Shown piece by piece: positions 40,298 through 50,966 of a stretch of DNA of 64,000 nt (within the stretch, counting starts at the first letter, position 1; the number at the start of each line of letters is the position of its first letter). Made by a program: the position numbers and the translations under genes. The stretch is from Choricystis sp. odSpoLacu1 (taxonomy: Eukaryota; Chlorophyta; Trebouxiophyceae): the NCBI GenBank assembly GCA_958009055.1, contig OY253653.1, forward strand, positions 186,001 to 250,000. Reading direction: 5' to 3'. Below the pieces are notes generated by a model, which worked only from the letters and a program-made list of their open reading frames with translations, ran no database searches and was not told the origin of the DNA.

Positions 40298-41323
40298 ATG
40301 GCATTCGAACCGCACGGCAACGACGCGACCGCCAACCTGGAGCCCGTGCTGCTGCGCAACGTGACCGCGTCCGAGTACTGGCGGCGCACGGCGGCCCAGC
40401 TGGACAGCGTGGAGGTGCGTGGGCAGGAGCAGCAGGAGGAGAGACAGCGCGGCACTTCCCCATGCGCTTGCCGGCAAAACCGTCCACCCACCCTCCTCTC
40501 TCTCCTCTCACACCACCCCCAGGCCGTCATCGACCAAATCTACTACGACGTCACCGACGTCGAACCCTGGCTCTCCAGCACCGCGCGCGGCCCGTCCTCC
40601 GCCTTTGTGCTGCTGTACCGGCTGCACACGCTCACACCGACCGTCCACCACATCCACACCCTCCTCACCCACACCGACTCCCCCTACATCCGGGCGGTCG
40701 GCTTCCTGTACCTGCGGTATGCGGGCAACCCGAGGTCGCTGTGGGGGTGGTGCGAGCGGTATGTGGAGGATGGCGAAGAGTTTGCGCCGTCGCCGGGGGG
40801 GCGGGTGGTCACCATCGGCGCCTTTGTGCGCGACCTCCTCCTCTCCCACTTCTACTTCGAGACCCTGTTCCCACGCATGCCCAAACCCGTGGCCGACGAG
40901 GTGGAGGCCCGCCTGCGGGAGCGGGGCCTGCCGACGCGCGCGGCCGGCAACGGCGGCGCGGGGGGGGCTGACAGGCGCGGGGGGGCGGGCGGCGGGGACG
41001 GCCGCCCTCCATCTGTCAAGGCCAGCCTGTCGGTCGCGTTTGGCCAGCGCGCCCCCAACCGGGCGGGCGCGCCGCGCGACGACCACAGGAGTCGTGGTGG
41101 TGGTGGTGGAGGCGGCGACCGGTGGCGCGACGACCGGCGGCGGTCGCGCTCGCCGCCCCGGCGGCGCAGCCGCTCCCGCAGCCGGGACAGGGGGGAGTAC
41201 GGACGGCGTGGCGGCGGCGGCGATGAGCGGTGTCGGCGTGATGACGAGCGCTGGTGGGAGGATGATCGACGGAGGGACGGCGACCGCCGGCGGGACGACT
41301 ACGACTACTCGCACAGGCGTTAG
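40298..41323 (+). CDS. PRPF38B: PRP38-family pre-mRNA splicing factor (PRPF38B-like)
   Basis: Nuclear spliceosome protein. PRP38 is needed for activation of the tri-snRNP-containing complex. Two exons, 40298-40414 and 40523-41323, join in phase to 305 residues. The 108-bp intron is a multiple of three and open, so retention would keep the frame. The PRP38 domain fills residues 13-210: EPVLLRNVTASEYWR, VIDQIYYDVTDVEPW, SPYIRAVGFLYLRYAGNP, LWGWCERYVEDGEEF and VRDLLLSHFYFETLFPRMP. The C-terminal 90 residues are an RS-type tail (RRRSRSPPRRRSRSRSRDRG, then RRDDER repeats). The RS tail and order fit PRPF38B. The ATG follows a very C-rich leader (40240-40297). Confidence 0.94.
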   Translation: MAFEPHGNDATANLEPVLLRNVTASEYWRRTAAQLDSVEVRGQEQQEERQRGTSPCACRQNRPPTLLSLLSHHPQAVIDQIYYDVTDVEPWLSSTARGPSSAFVLLYRLHTLTPTVHHIHTLLTHTDSPYIRAVGFLYLRYAGNPRSLWGWCERYVEDGEEFAPSPGGRVVTIGAFVRDLLLSHFYFETLFPRMPKPVADEVEARLRERGLPTRAAGNGGAGGADRRGGAGGGDGRPPSVKASLSVAFGQRAPNRAGAPRDDHRSRGGGGGGGDRWRDDRRRSRSPPRRRSRSRSRDRGEYGRRGGGGDERCRRDDERWWEDDRRRDGDRRRDDYDYSHRR

Positions 41324-41474
41324 AGAGAGTTAGCAGAGATGCGTTCAAGACAGAATGGCAAGGTGAGAAAGGGAGAGAGTGTGTAGAATACGCTTTGTGT
41401 TTGTGTTTGCTTTTCGGATCACCTCTACAAAAAACCTCTCTCCCTCTCTCTTCGCCCCCTCCCCTCCTCCCCGC

Positions 41475-43721
41475 TCAAAACCCGTCCTGCGGCGGCGGCG
41501 GCGGTGGCGGGTTGTAGAAGCCGTCCAGCCCGGGCAGGACGCCGTCGAGCGGGGGGGGCGGCGGCGGGTCGAAGGCGGCCGGCGCGGGCGGCGGGGGCGG
41601 GGGCGCCGCAAACGCGGCCGGCGGGGGCGGCGGCTGCGCCACAAACGCGGCCGGCGCGGGCGGCGGGGGCGCGAACGCGGCAGGCACGGGCGGCGGGGGC
41701 GCAACAAAGGCGGGCCTCGGCGGCGCCTCGAAGGCGGCGGCCGGCGGCGGCGGCGGCGCGGCCTGCACCACAGGCGGGGGAGGCGGCGGCGCGGCCTGGA
41801 CAGCAGGCGGCGGCGGTGGCGGGGCAGCCACCTCGGCAGGCGGCGAGGCCGGCTTGGCGGCCACCGCGGCAGGCGCAGGCGCCGCCGGCGCGGCAGCCGC
41901 TGTCTCGGCCGCCGGCTTGGCCGCCGCCTCCCTCCCTCCCTCCGCCTCGTACAGCAGCACCGCGTGCTGCCCCCCAAACTCCAGCCCCACCGCCTTGCGC
42001 CCGGCCGCTTTCGGGGGAGGGCGCACGATCCGAGGCGCCAGCTCGTCTTCGTCGTCATCCCCTCCCTTCCCAAGCTGCCCCGAGTCTCCAAACCCCCACG
42101 CCCAGGCCACGCCGTCGGCGCCCACGGCGCCCGACACGGCGAGGCCGGCGGCCAGGGAGACGATGGAGGCGGCGGATAGGGAGGGGATGGGGGTGGGGGT
42201 GGGGAGGCCGGCGTCCGACGCCGCGTCTGCGGTCGGCACGCCCAGCCTCCCGTACGTCGGCCGCCCAAACGCCACAACACCACCCTCGGCCGTCAAGGCC
42301 AGGGTGTGGTGCTGGCCGGGGCGCACGGCGACAGCGTGGCAGGCCTCCAGGGACGGCAGCCGGGTGGGCGCCCAGACCGGCGCGTCACTCGGCAGCGACA
42401 GTTGGTGGTAGTTGTTCAACCCCCAGCCATACACCTTGCCAGTCGCCGTCACAGCGAACGAGGTGTAGGTGCCCGCAAACACGTCGGCGACTTTGGGGGC
42501 GCGAGCGCCCAGGGAGATGAGGGAGGGGGTCAGCAGCGCGACGTCGGCGCTGCGCGGCGGCAGGCGCGCGCCGACACGGCCGAGGGCGCCCTGGCCGGCG
42601 GTGCCCCACGACAGCAGGGTGCCAGCTGCCGTGAGGGCCAGCGTGTGGTCGGCGCCGGACACGATTTTCACGGCTTGGGTGGGGCGCGTGGTGGGGGTGT
42701 GGACGGCGATGGGTGTGCGCGCGATCCGCACGCCGGGCGCAAACCCAAACACGCCCGACGCGTCGCGGTAGGTGCCCCACCCATAGACGGCTCCAGTGGC
42801 GGTCAAAGCCACGGTGTGGGAGTCGCCGGCAGCGACTTGAGTGACGGCCCCTGCTGCCGCGGGCAGCGCGGCAGCGCCCCACTCGTAGCTGTCGCCGCGT
42901 TCAGCGTCGGGGCCGCCGCCGTCGGGGCCGGGGGCGTCCCACAGTTCACCGGCTGGAGGGTGGAGTTGGGTTGTTTGAGTGGGTCGCACTGAACACTCTC
43001 CCTCTTGTGCTCTGTCTCTCCCCACCTCTCTTCTTCCCCCAACTTACCCGTCGGGCGCCCCAGTGCACCCTCATCATTCACCCCCGTCGTCCACACGGTG
43101 CCATCGGCCGCCAGGGCGACGGTGTGCATGCCGCCCGCCGCCACTTGCAGGGCTTTGCGGCCGCCGGGGAGGGGGGACGCGATCGGGCGGGCCGCCTCCA
43201 TGACGTCCTCCCCCCGCCCAAACTGGCCGCAGTCGCCGGTGCCGAAGACGAAGATGTCGGATGAGGTCTGTGTGTGTGTGGGGAAAGGGGGCGGAGAATG
43301 ACGTTGGCCTGAGGGTGCTCTGCCCACAGCATCGTGCCGCGCTCGTCAAACCCCCTCCCCCGCCCCGGCCGCGCCCGTTTCCTCCCCATCGGGGCCGCCA
43401 CCCACCCCTTTTCATCGAGCCCACTCTCAGCCACCCCACGCACACTCTTCCTCTCACCTTGCCGTGGCTCGCGTGCTCCACGGGCGGCAGCGCGCGCGAC
43501 GGCGCGGCTTTCTTGGCGGCCGGCGCCCGCGCCCGCTTGGTGGCGGGTGTAACGCCCGTCGCTGGCTTCGTGGCCGCAGTCGGCGTCCGCGGCTTGCGCG
43601 GCGCGGCCCGCGGCTTCGGCGGGGGGGCTGCCATCGCGGCCGTCGCCGCGACCGCGGCCGCGCGGCGGGGGCGCTTGGGGGCGGGGGAAGGGGGGTCGTC
43701 GGGCGAGCGTTTGGGCGGCAT
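41475..43721 (-). CDS. RCC1: RCC1-family protein with nuclear-type N terminus and long proline tail
   Basis: Seven-bladed beta-propeller, probably the Ran guanine-nucleotide exchange factor. Three exons (43458-43721, 43048-43267, 41475-42952) join in phase to 653 residues. The first 88 residues are Pro/Lys/Arg-rich (KRSPDDPPSPAPKRPRR) with NLS-like patches, as in nuclear RCC1. Blades carry the repeating pattern IFVFGTGDCGQFGRG, QVAAGGMHTVALAADGTVWTT, VYGWGTYRDASGVFGF and IVSGADHTLALTAAGTLLSWG. Propeller ends near 500 with VGLEFGGQHAVLL. A tail of about 150 residues of Pro/Ala repeats (APPPPPPPVVQA, FAAPPPPPPAPAAFDPPPPP) ends in FYNPPPPPPPQDGF; ordinary RCC1 stops after the propeller. Tail could bind profilin, SH3 or WW partners; inference only. 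Confidence 0.85.
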
Positions 43722-44202
43722 GGCTGGAGTGTGGTGAGCGGTGTGGGAGGGTAGCGCGGCGCGGGCGGGGCGCGACGTTATTTGGGTGTGATGGGAGCGA
43801 AAAAACGCGGCACTCTTTCGGCACCGTCTCGTGTGGCCATCTGCGACTCCACACAACTCTCTCCCCCCCCTGCCGGGCCTCCTCCACACGGTGCCGACAC
43901 CCGGGCGTGTGCGCGAGTGCGGGTGCGTGTGAGTGCGGGTCAGAGATCGGGGAGGACTAGGCCAGTGTGCAGGCACGGCGCCCCTGTCTCGTCACATGGC
44001 ACGCCCCCGCTCCCACCCGCCACACGCCACACCCCTGCGTCACAACAGCGCGGGTGGCAGGTTTGGTGCCACGGGGTGGGCTGCAGTTGCGGTTGCACGG
44101 GGAGCAAAACAAAGCGCACGCCCGTTTTTTTCGTCGCCATTCGGCCCACCCCACTCACCCACCCACCTTCCCACCCTGCAGGCCACCGTCCACCTTTCCA
44201 CC
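43722..44202. promoter_or_regulatory. Divergent spacer between RCC1 and the LRR gene
   Basis: 481 bp between opposite starts. A good splice-acceptor-like sequence (CACCCTGCAG) ends at 44181, 22 bp before the LRR ATG, so the LRR transcript may have a 5' UTR intron. Nothing coding is seen. Confidence 0.4.
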
Positions 44203-47027
44203 ATGCGACTCCTCCTCCTCATTGCTCTAACAGCCCTGGTGGCCGCCCAACCCGTCGCCCGCCGCGGCGACGCCCCACCCCCTCCCCGCACGCCGCCCTC
44301 CGACCCCACGTCCCCGCCCGCGGCCGCCCCCTCCTCCTCCCGCGGCGCCACGGGGGGCCTCCCCCCCTTTGCCACGCGGGAGGGCGTGCTGACGGGGACG
44401 GGGCCCGTGTTCAAAGCGTCGGGCAAACTGGCCCCCTTCCAGGCGGCTGTTTATACCATCCCCGCTCGCCCCACGTCGCCCGGGGGCCCAGACCCCGACG
44501 TCTACGTCCGCGTGGACACCCGCCAAGCCGGCAGCGCCCCCCACGTTGGTCTGTTCTGCGACCCAGGTTGGGAGGACACGGGTGTGGAGGCCGACCGGTT
44601 TCCGCAGCCGGGTTCGCGCACGTGGGAGGGCGACGCGTTTGTCGATGAAGTCGCCCTCACCATCCCCCGCACCGACCGCACGTACCGCCCCCCGCCCGGC
44701 AAGCATGTGCCTGGTGGGAGCGCTGACTACAGCCCCTCGTTTGTGTGTGCCGTGGTGAATCAAGACGCGGTCGCGGGCGTGCAGTACCGCCTCGAAGTCG
44801 ACCTCGCCTCCTCCAACGCCACCCTGGCCCCCGCCCAACAAGCCGCCCTGGCCGCCATCTACACCAAGTGCTGCCCCCCGTCCTCCGCTGGGGACGGCTC
44901 CCCCCCTTGCGCCCCGTGGCGCGCGCTGGCCATTGGGGCAGACGCGCGCCCGGTCACAGATTTTTGTGGCGTCGCGGGCCACGTCTGCACACCCGGCGGC
45001 TCCCTGGCGAAGCTCAACCTGAACGCGTACGGCCTGGCGTGCCCGTTGCCGGCTGCTGAGCTGGCATCTTTTCCCGCGTTGACAACGCTCAATTTGGCGC
45101 GCAACCCGGGGCTGACCGGCCGCGCCTCGGACCTGTTTGACGCCCTCGCCACCGTCCCCTCCCTCCGCTTTGTCAACCTGTACAAGTGCACGGGGTTGAC
45201 GGGGCCCCTGGCGACGCCCGCGGCCGGCAGCAGCGGTGGTAGGCGGCTGGCACAGGCGGATGAAGAGATTCCGCAGCCCTCGTCGCCGCGCCCCGTCACG
45301 CTCGGTGGCGGTGGCGGCCCCGTCGCGCCCGCCGACTCCGTCATTGGGGCGGGTGGGACCACGCCCGCGACGCCGGCGCGGCCGGGGGGCGGCCCCTTTG
45401 GGCGGCCGTCGAGTCGCCCGGTGCCGACGACGCTGCCGCCGCCGGAAAGCGACGCGTTGCCCCCACCCTCCCCGCCTGCTGCCGCCCCCACAGCCCCTAA
45501 GCCGTCGTCCAAGCTGGCGGCCTCCTCCTCTGGGCGCGGCCTCTGCACCATGGTGTCGAATGGACTGGCCGCCTTGGACGCGGCAGCCTCCGGCCTCGAC
45601 GGCCCCATCCCGCCCTGCCTCACCGGCGCCGGCTCCAAGCTCGTCGAACTGCACCTCGGGGGGAATGCGCTCACCGGGTCCTTGCCCCCCGTCCGCTCCA
45701 ACTCGCCCCTGCAAGCGTTTACAGCCTACCAAAATTCGCTGACCGGCCCTATCCCCCCCTCCCTGGCCACCGCGCCCGCGCTGAGGCTGCTGGACGTGGC
45801 GGAGAATGGGTTGACGGGCACGATTCCGGATGGCACGGGACGGTGAGTATTGTGGGGGAGGAGGAGGAGAGAGGGTGGGTTTCTGCGTGTGTGTCGTTTT
45901 TCCTTTCTCACCCTCCCTCCCTTCCCTCTCCCCAACCCACCCACACAGCTCCTGGACCATCCGCTACTTTGTCGCCCGCGCCAACAAGCTGACCGGTCCC
46001 CTGCCGTCCTCCCTGGCCACGTCAGCCAACCTGATGACGCTGGACGTGCGCAACAACTCGCTCTCCTCCCTCCCCAAGGAGTGGGTCTCTGGGTGGCCGG
46101 GTGCCGCCACCTCGTCCCTCGTCAACGTGCGCGTCTCCTTCAACGCGCTGGAGGGGGCGTTCCCGTCCGCCCTGGGGGCGTGCCCTGGGCTCACTTTCCT
46201 GACGGTCAACAACAACTCGCTGTCAGGGGCGCTTCCCGCCACAGACGGCGCGTTCCCCGCCCTCCGCGCGCTCAACGCCTCCTTCAACGCCTTCACCGGC
46301 CCCATCCCCGACGCCTTTCTCACCACGGGCCTCTTCACCCTGCCCCCCCTCAACCTGGGCCTGGGCGGTGTGGGGTTGGTGCACGTGTTTGACGTGTCTC
46401 GCAACGCGCTGACCGGCCCGGTGCCCTCCCGCCTGCTGGGCGCGCCGCCCCCCCCCCCCCACCCCGGTGGACGTGTATGTGAGCGGCAACCCGGGCCTGG
46501 AGGTGGAGTGTCCTGCCGGGTCGGCGGGTGGCGGCGCCACGCGCGGAGTGATCCGAGTCGACGCGTGTGGCGGCGCGCGCACGCGCCGCGCGCCGGCGCC
46601 CGGCACGGCCGCGGTGGGCGCCGGCCCCGTGGGCCTGGTGCCGCCCGAGCCCACCGTGGGCGGCGGCGGCGGTGCGGGCGTCGGGCGGGCGCAGCCTGCT
46701 GACGCGTCCACTGCCGGCAAACCGCGCGGCGTGTCTGGCGGCCTCCCCCCCGGCGCCATCGCTGGCATCGTGGCCGCCTCCCTGCTGGCCGCCACGGTGG
46801 CCGTGTCCCTGGGCATCGCCCTGGTGCGGCGCCGCCCCAAACCCTCGTTCGACGCGGGCGGTGGTGGCGGCGGCGGCGCGGCTGCGTCTCCACCCGCCGC
46901 TGGCTCCTCCCCCTCGCGCACCACGTCTGGCGGCTTCAAGCTGGGCGGGGCGGGCGGCAGCCGCGGCTTTCAGAGGTTTGAAGATGCGCCCGGCGTGGAG
47001 CTGGCGTCGGCGCGGCCGCCCGCGTGA
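44203..47027 (+). CDS. Receptor-like leucine-rich-repeat membrane protein without kinase; frame break in a C13 run
   Basis: Exons 44203-45842 and 45949-47027. It starts with a signal peptide (MRLLLLIALTALVAAQ), then a Pro-rich part and a domain with spaced Cys (HVGLFCDPGWED, PSFVCAVVNQD). Plant-type LRRs follow: LTTLNLARNPGLTGRAS, LVELHLGGNALTGSLPP, LRLLDVAENGLTGTIPD, LTGPLPSSLATSANLMTLDV and LSGALPATDG. After VFDVSRNALTGPVPSRLLG the frame runs into 13 C residues at 46448-46460. Removing one C restores 905 residues, with a juxtamembrane Pro/Gly stretch, one transmembrane helix (AIAGIVAASLLAATVAVSLG) and a short cytosolic tail starting VRRRPKPS. No kinase domain. It looks like a receptor-like protein; the ligand is unknown. 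Confidence 0.85.
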
Positions 47028-48337
47028 GAGAGAGAGAAAAACGCGTTGTTTTAGTGTGTGTGTGTTTCCCCCCTTTCGCACGCCCCCCTATTTTGCGTAT
47101 TCCCCTTCCCCCCCCTCCCCCCCCCCCCCCCATATGGTGTAGCCACAAGTCCCGCCCTGCCTGCGCGCGGTGCACACGGGAGAGAACAAAAAAAAATCAA
47201 CCAAAACACACACACTGTTTTTTTCTTGTTTCGGCAAAGGGATCCCGGAATCCGTTTTCTCGTCTACACACACGGAAGACGTCTGCACCCACCTCTCTCT
47301 CTCTCTCTTTTTCTCTGTTGGCAGGCGGATGTGTTGTTTTGAGGCTGGGGGGGGTGTTGGGGGGGGGGGGGGGGAGGATCCGACGAAAAGTGGAAAAACG
47401 AAACGCGGGGGGGAAATGAGACCGACCGCAAACATTCGCCCCAGCGCGTGCGAGGGTCTCAGAAAGGGAGGGGGGTGTCCCAAGGGGACCGTTGGAAAAT
47501 AGGGGGGTGTGAAAACGCGAACACACGAAATCGAAGGGAATGAAAAAAAATACGTGCCACAGCGCGCGCACCCCCCCAGGGGGGTCGCGACACAGCAAAG
47601 CAGCCCTAAACGAAGCGAAAGAGAGAATACGATAGAGCCTTTAGTTGACTTTGGGCAAGGTGTGGTGGTATAGAACCCCATGAAAAAGGAGGAAAAAAAG
47701 AGGGTTGGTGGTGAAAAACAGGGGCGGGCCCAGCGCACAAAGGAACGTGGCACGGGGCACACGGCTCCCCGTTGTTGTCCCCACCTCGCAACATTTGATA
47801 AGATGACAGAGGCGTTTGGGTGTGTTTCTATTTGTGGCGAAAACAAGCCAACAAAAAGAGAGGGAAAAAGGTGTGTGTGGTGGGCAGGGCAGGGACGGGG
47901 GCGCGTGGTCTGCCCCCCCGGTCCCTCACTCCCGACGGAAACGACGACACAAGCAGCACGAAAAGGGGCAGGCACACAGCACAGGGGAAACACGTGGTGG
48001 TGTAAGGTTTATATATCGTGAAAAGAGGGGGGAAGTGGTGTTTTAAAGATGGATCGGTGGACTGATCCCAAATAGAAAAAAAGCCGGGGGGGGGGGGGGA
48101 AGAAGAAAAAAGATCTGCGTTTTTAGATAAAGGCGCGACGCCCGACCACAGAATGTGCAAGGCAGGTGGTGGCGGGCGCGCCTACTTTTATTGGGGGGTG
48201 GGGGAGTTGTGTGTGTGCGTGTGCGTGTGTGTGATGTGCCGGCGTGAACCGAAAGAGGGGGGGCGGGGAGGGGGCGGGCCAAGCGCGGCCTGCGCCCCCG
48301 ACGCCTGCGTGTGCGCACACCGCGCAGAAAAAAAGCG
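47028..48337. other. Gene-poor stretch of 1.3 kb
   Basis: Rich in homopolymers (G run 47361-47373, G run at 48088-48100, A runs) and CT/CA simple sequence. No frame with the local codon bias is seen. A minus-strand frame of 62 codons at 47606-47794 starts MLRGGDNNGEPCAPCHVP and lies downstream of a TATA-like motif, but support is weak. The 3' UTRs of the flanking convergent genes must lie here. Confidence 0.45.
48008..48015 (-). promoter_or_regulatory. TATATAAA motif on the minus strand inside the gene-poor stretch
   Basis: A perfect TATA-type octamer read on the minus strand, about 215 bp upstream of the small frame at 47606-47794. It could drive an unannotated short or noncoding transcript, or be chance. 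Confidence 0.3.
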
Positions 48338-50966
48338 TCACGCGACGTCCGGGCTGCCGCCACTGCCGGCTCCGCTGCCGGCGTCGTCGTCCGCGCGTGC
48401 GCGCGCGCCGCCTCGCCGCCGGTGCGGCGCCGGCGCCGGCGCCGGCGCGCCATGCAGCGAGGGCGGTCCACCTGCATACCCCGGCGGCGCAGCCATCGCG
48501 GTCGACGGCGACTGCGTCTGAGGTTGAGGCGGCGGCGGCACCGCGTGCAGGTAAAACGCGGCAGCCGAAGCGTCGTGCGGCGGCGGCGCCTGGGGGGGCG
48601 GCGGACCCCGCGGCGGCAGGCCCGAGTCGACGCGGGTCAGGCCAAAGGCGGCCAACAGGTCGGCGTCGGGGACGCCCCCCCCCGGTACGCCGTAGACGGG
48701 GGGTGGCGGGTGGGCGGGCGGGCGGCCACCGCGCGAGGGCGTGGCCGCTGGGGTCGCGGGCGGAGGCGCCCCATAGCCGTACGCTGCGGCGGCAGCAGCT
48801 GCCGCCGCTGCCTGCGCTTGCGCTTGCGCGTGCGCGTGGGCGGCCGCCCACACGGGGGCGGCGGCGGCGGGGGCGGGGGTGGGGGCGCGAGGCCGCCGCC
48901 GCCCAGCGCTCGCACAACATGCGTCAAGCTCGCTTTGACGACCGCCAACTCGGCCGCCAACGCATCCACGCGGGCGGCGACGTCGTGGTGGGATCCCGCC
49001 GCAGCGGCGGCCACGGCGGCGGCGTGCATGGCGGCTTGGTGTGATGACGACGGGCCGGGGGGCAACGCCCCCCAGCCGTCGACGCCCATGCCGCCCAATC
49101 CAGGCGACCGCCGCCCTCCAGGCACGGGGGATGGGCCACCATGGTGGGGCGTGTCCGGCCGCGACAGCGGCACCAGCGGCGCGGCGCCGTCGCTGGCGCC
49201 CGCGCTGCCGCCGCGCAGCACGCGCTTGCTGCCGCCCCGCGCGTCCGACGGCGGCCGCACCGCTTCATCCAGCGAGTCGCGCACCGCCGTCATGTACTTG
49301 GCGGCCGTCGCCTCAAAGTCTCGGGGGCCGGCAAAGAGGGGGGGGTCGGCAGCGGGTAAGCACGCGGCGCCATCGCTGTCGCTTCCCCCGACCACGTCTC
49401 CATGCAGCAGCAGGGGCCAGTAGGTGGACGCTCGCAGGGCGGCTTCTAAAGCGCCAAACAAAGGCGTGGCGCGTGCCGCGGGGCGGGCGGCCATCGCGTT
49501 GTACACGATGGGGGCCACCACCAACCGCATGTGGCCCGTGGGCGCGCGCACATCCCCCAGGGCGCGCCGCACCACGATCTTGAGGTTGGGGGGCGACTCG
49601 AACGCCCACTGCCAGAACAGGGCGGGCGGCATTGCGACGCCCGGGGGGCGGGTGAGGGGGGGCGGCGCGGGGTCGCTGCTGCCCTCCCCGCCGCGGGGCG
49701 CGGTGGAGGGGGCGGGCGGGTCGCCGCTGCCGCCGCTGCCGTCAGCTTGTGGCCGGCCTGGGGTCGACGCCGCCGGGGGAGCGGTCCCCGCGCCGGCGGG
49801 GCTGTCGGTGGCGCCCGCGGTCGCGGGGGGGGGGCAGCATGACGAGGCGGTGCTTCATGCAGTTGAGCTTGCGCGAGTAGTTGGAGTCGAAGATGGCCTG
49901 AGTGTTGGGTGTGGGGGGAGGGAGGGACGTGGTTGTTTTCGTTTTTGAAGGTATTTTGTTTTTTGACGACTCTCCGCCGTCTCAAGGCACACACTCTGCC
50001 CCCCACCCCCGCGCCCTCCCACCGCACTCACCCGCATGTACATCAGCGGCACCAGGATGTCGCCCGTCTCCACATCCTCAAGCAGGACGTAGCTGTGGGG
50101 GAAAAGAAAGTGAAAGGGGAGGGAGGAAGGGGGGAAAATGGTGAGTTTTTTCAAAGTCGTCGGTTACGAGCGTAACTGTCGCGAATTCTCTGAAGCCACG
50201 TTTTTCTGGCCGCGCCTGCGCGCACACAGGTGGCCGGCAGGCTGAACACAAGGTGCACGCACGTTGCGCGTGCCAAGCCCGGTACTGCAGCCACACCGTT
50301 TCTCTAAAGGAAACGGGGGCAGGCGGCCAGCAGCGCGGGTGTGTTTTCAGAGCCGCACACCACGCCGACGGCCGCTGCGTGTGCAGCCCACGTCCGACCG
50401 TGATCCCGCTCCCCGTGTCACGTGCAAACATCTATGCGCTGTGCGGTGCAAAGGAGGCAACCCAGGCGGGAAAGAGCCCCAGCCACGCGCCCACCACGTG
50501 CGCACTTCCAGAGAGCACATTCCGGCCACACACGCCACCCGGCCTCTCGCCACTCACCGCTGGCCGTCGGCCGCTGTCAACCACAGCACGCGCACGTCGT
50601 CCACCCGCACCACGCCGCCGTCGGGGGGGGCGCCTCCGGACAGGCCGGACGCGCCCCGGCGGCGGCGGTCGGAGCCGACGGAGCGGGAGCGTTTGACTGG
50701 GGGGGTGGGAGAGAGGGAAAAGGGGAGAAGACGTCGGTCGAGCGTCGGTTCGCGCCGCCCTCGGCGCTGCTCTGTGCAGCCACCCGCCGCCGCCCCACGC
50801 GTTTCATCCCGGCTCCCTCCCGCCCGCAAGCTCCCCAAAAGCCCACGAAGCACACAGACTCACCTCCACCAGACACGTCATACGGCGCCGGCGACCGCGA
50901 CCGCGACGCGCAGCGCTCCGCGTAGGCTCGCAAATCGGACGACGACGCCGACAAGTGGGTGTCCAT
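48338..50966 (-). CDS. Unknown protein with a compact conserved-looking core and Ala/Pro tail; two frame breaks
   Basis: Four exons (50864-50966, 50558-50696, 50032-50092, 48338-49897) join in phase, then the last exon has two breaks: a G10 run at 49825-49834 (one base too many) and a C/G-rich point near 48865-48890. Corrected, it would be about 620 residues. I do not recognise the family. The N terminus is Ser/Arg-rich (SRSRSPAPYD, KRSRSVGSDRRRR). The core spans exons 2-4: GGVVRVDDVRVLWLTAADGQ, YVLLEDVETGDILVPLMYMR and FDSNYSRKLNCMKHRLVML. A second folded part follows near LFWQWAFESPPNLKIVVRRA and MRLVVAPIVYNAM. A helix (VDALAAELAVVKASLTHVVR) and a His/Gln/Ala/Pro-rich tail end the protein. 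Nuclear regulatory role is only a guess from composition. A splice acceptor just before the ATG implies a 5' UTR intron. Confidence 0.68.

Noticed and set aside
44227..45960. Open frame of 577 codons on the minus strand
   Set aside because: Antisense to the LRR gene, Arg/Gly-rich, no recognisable domain.
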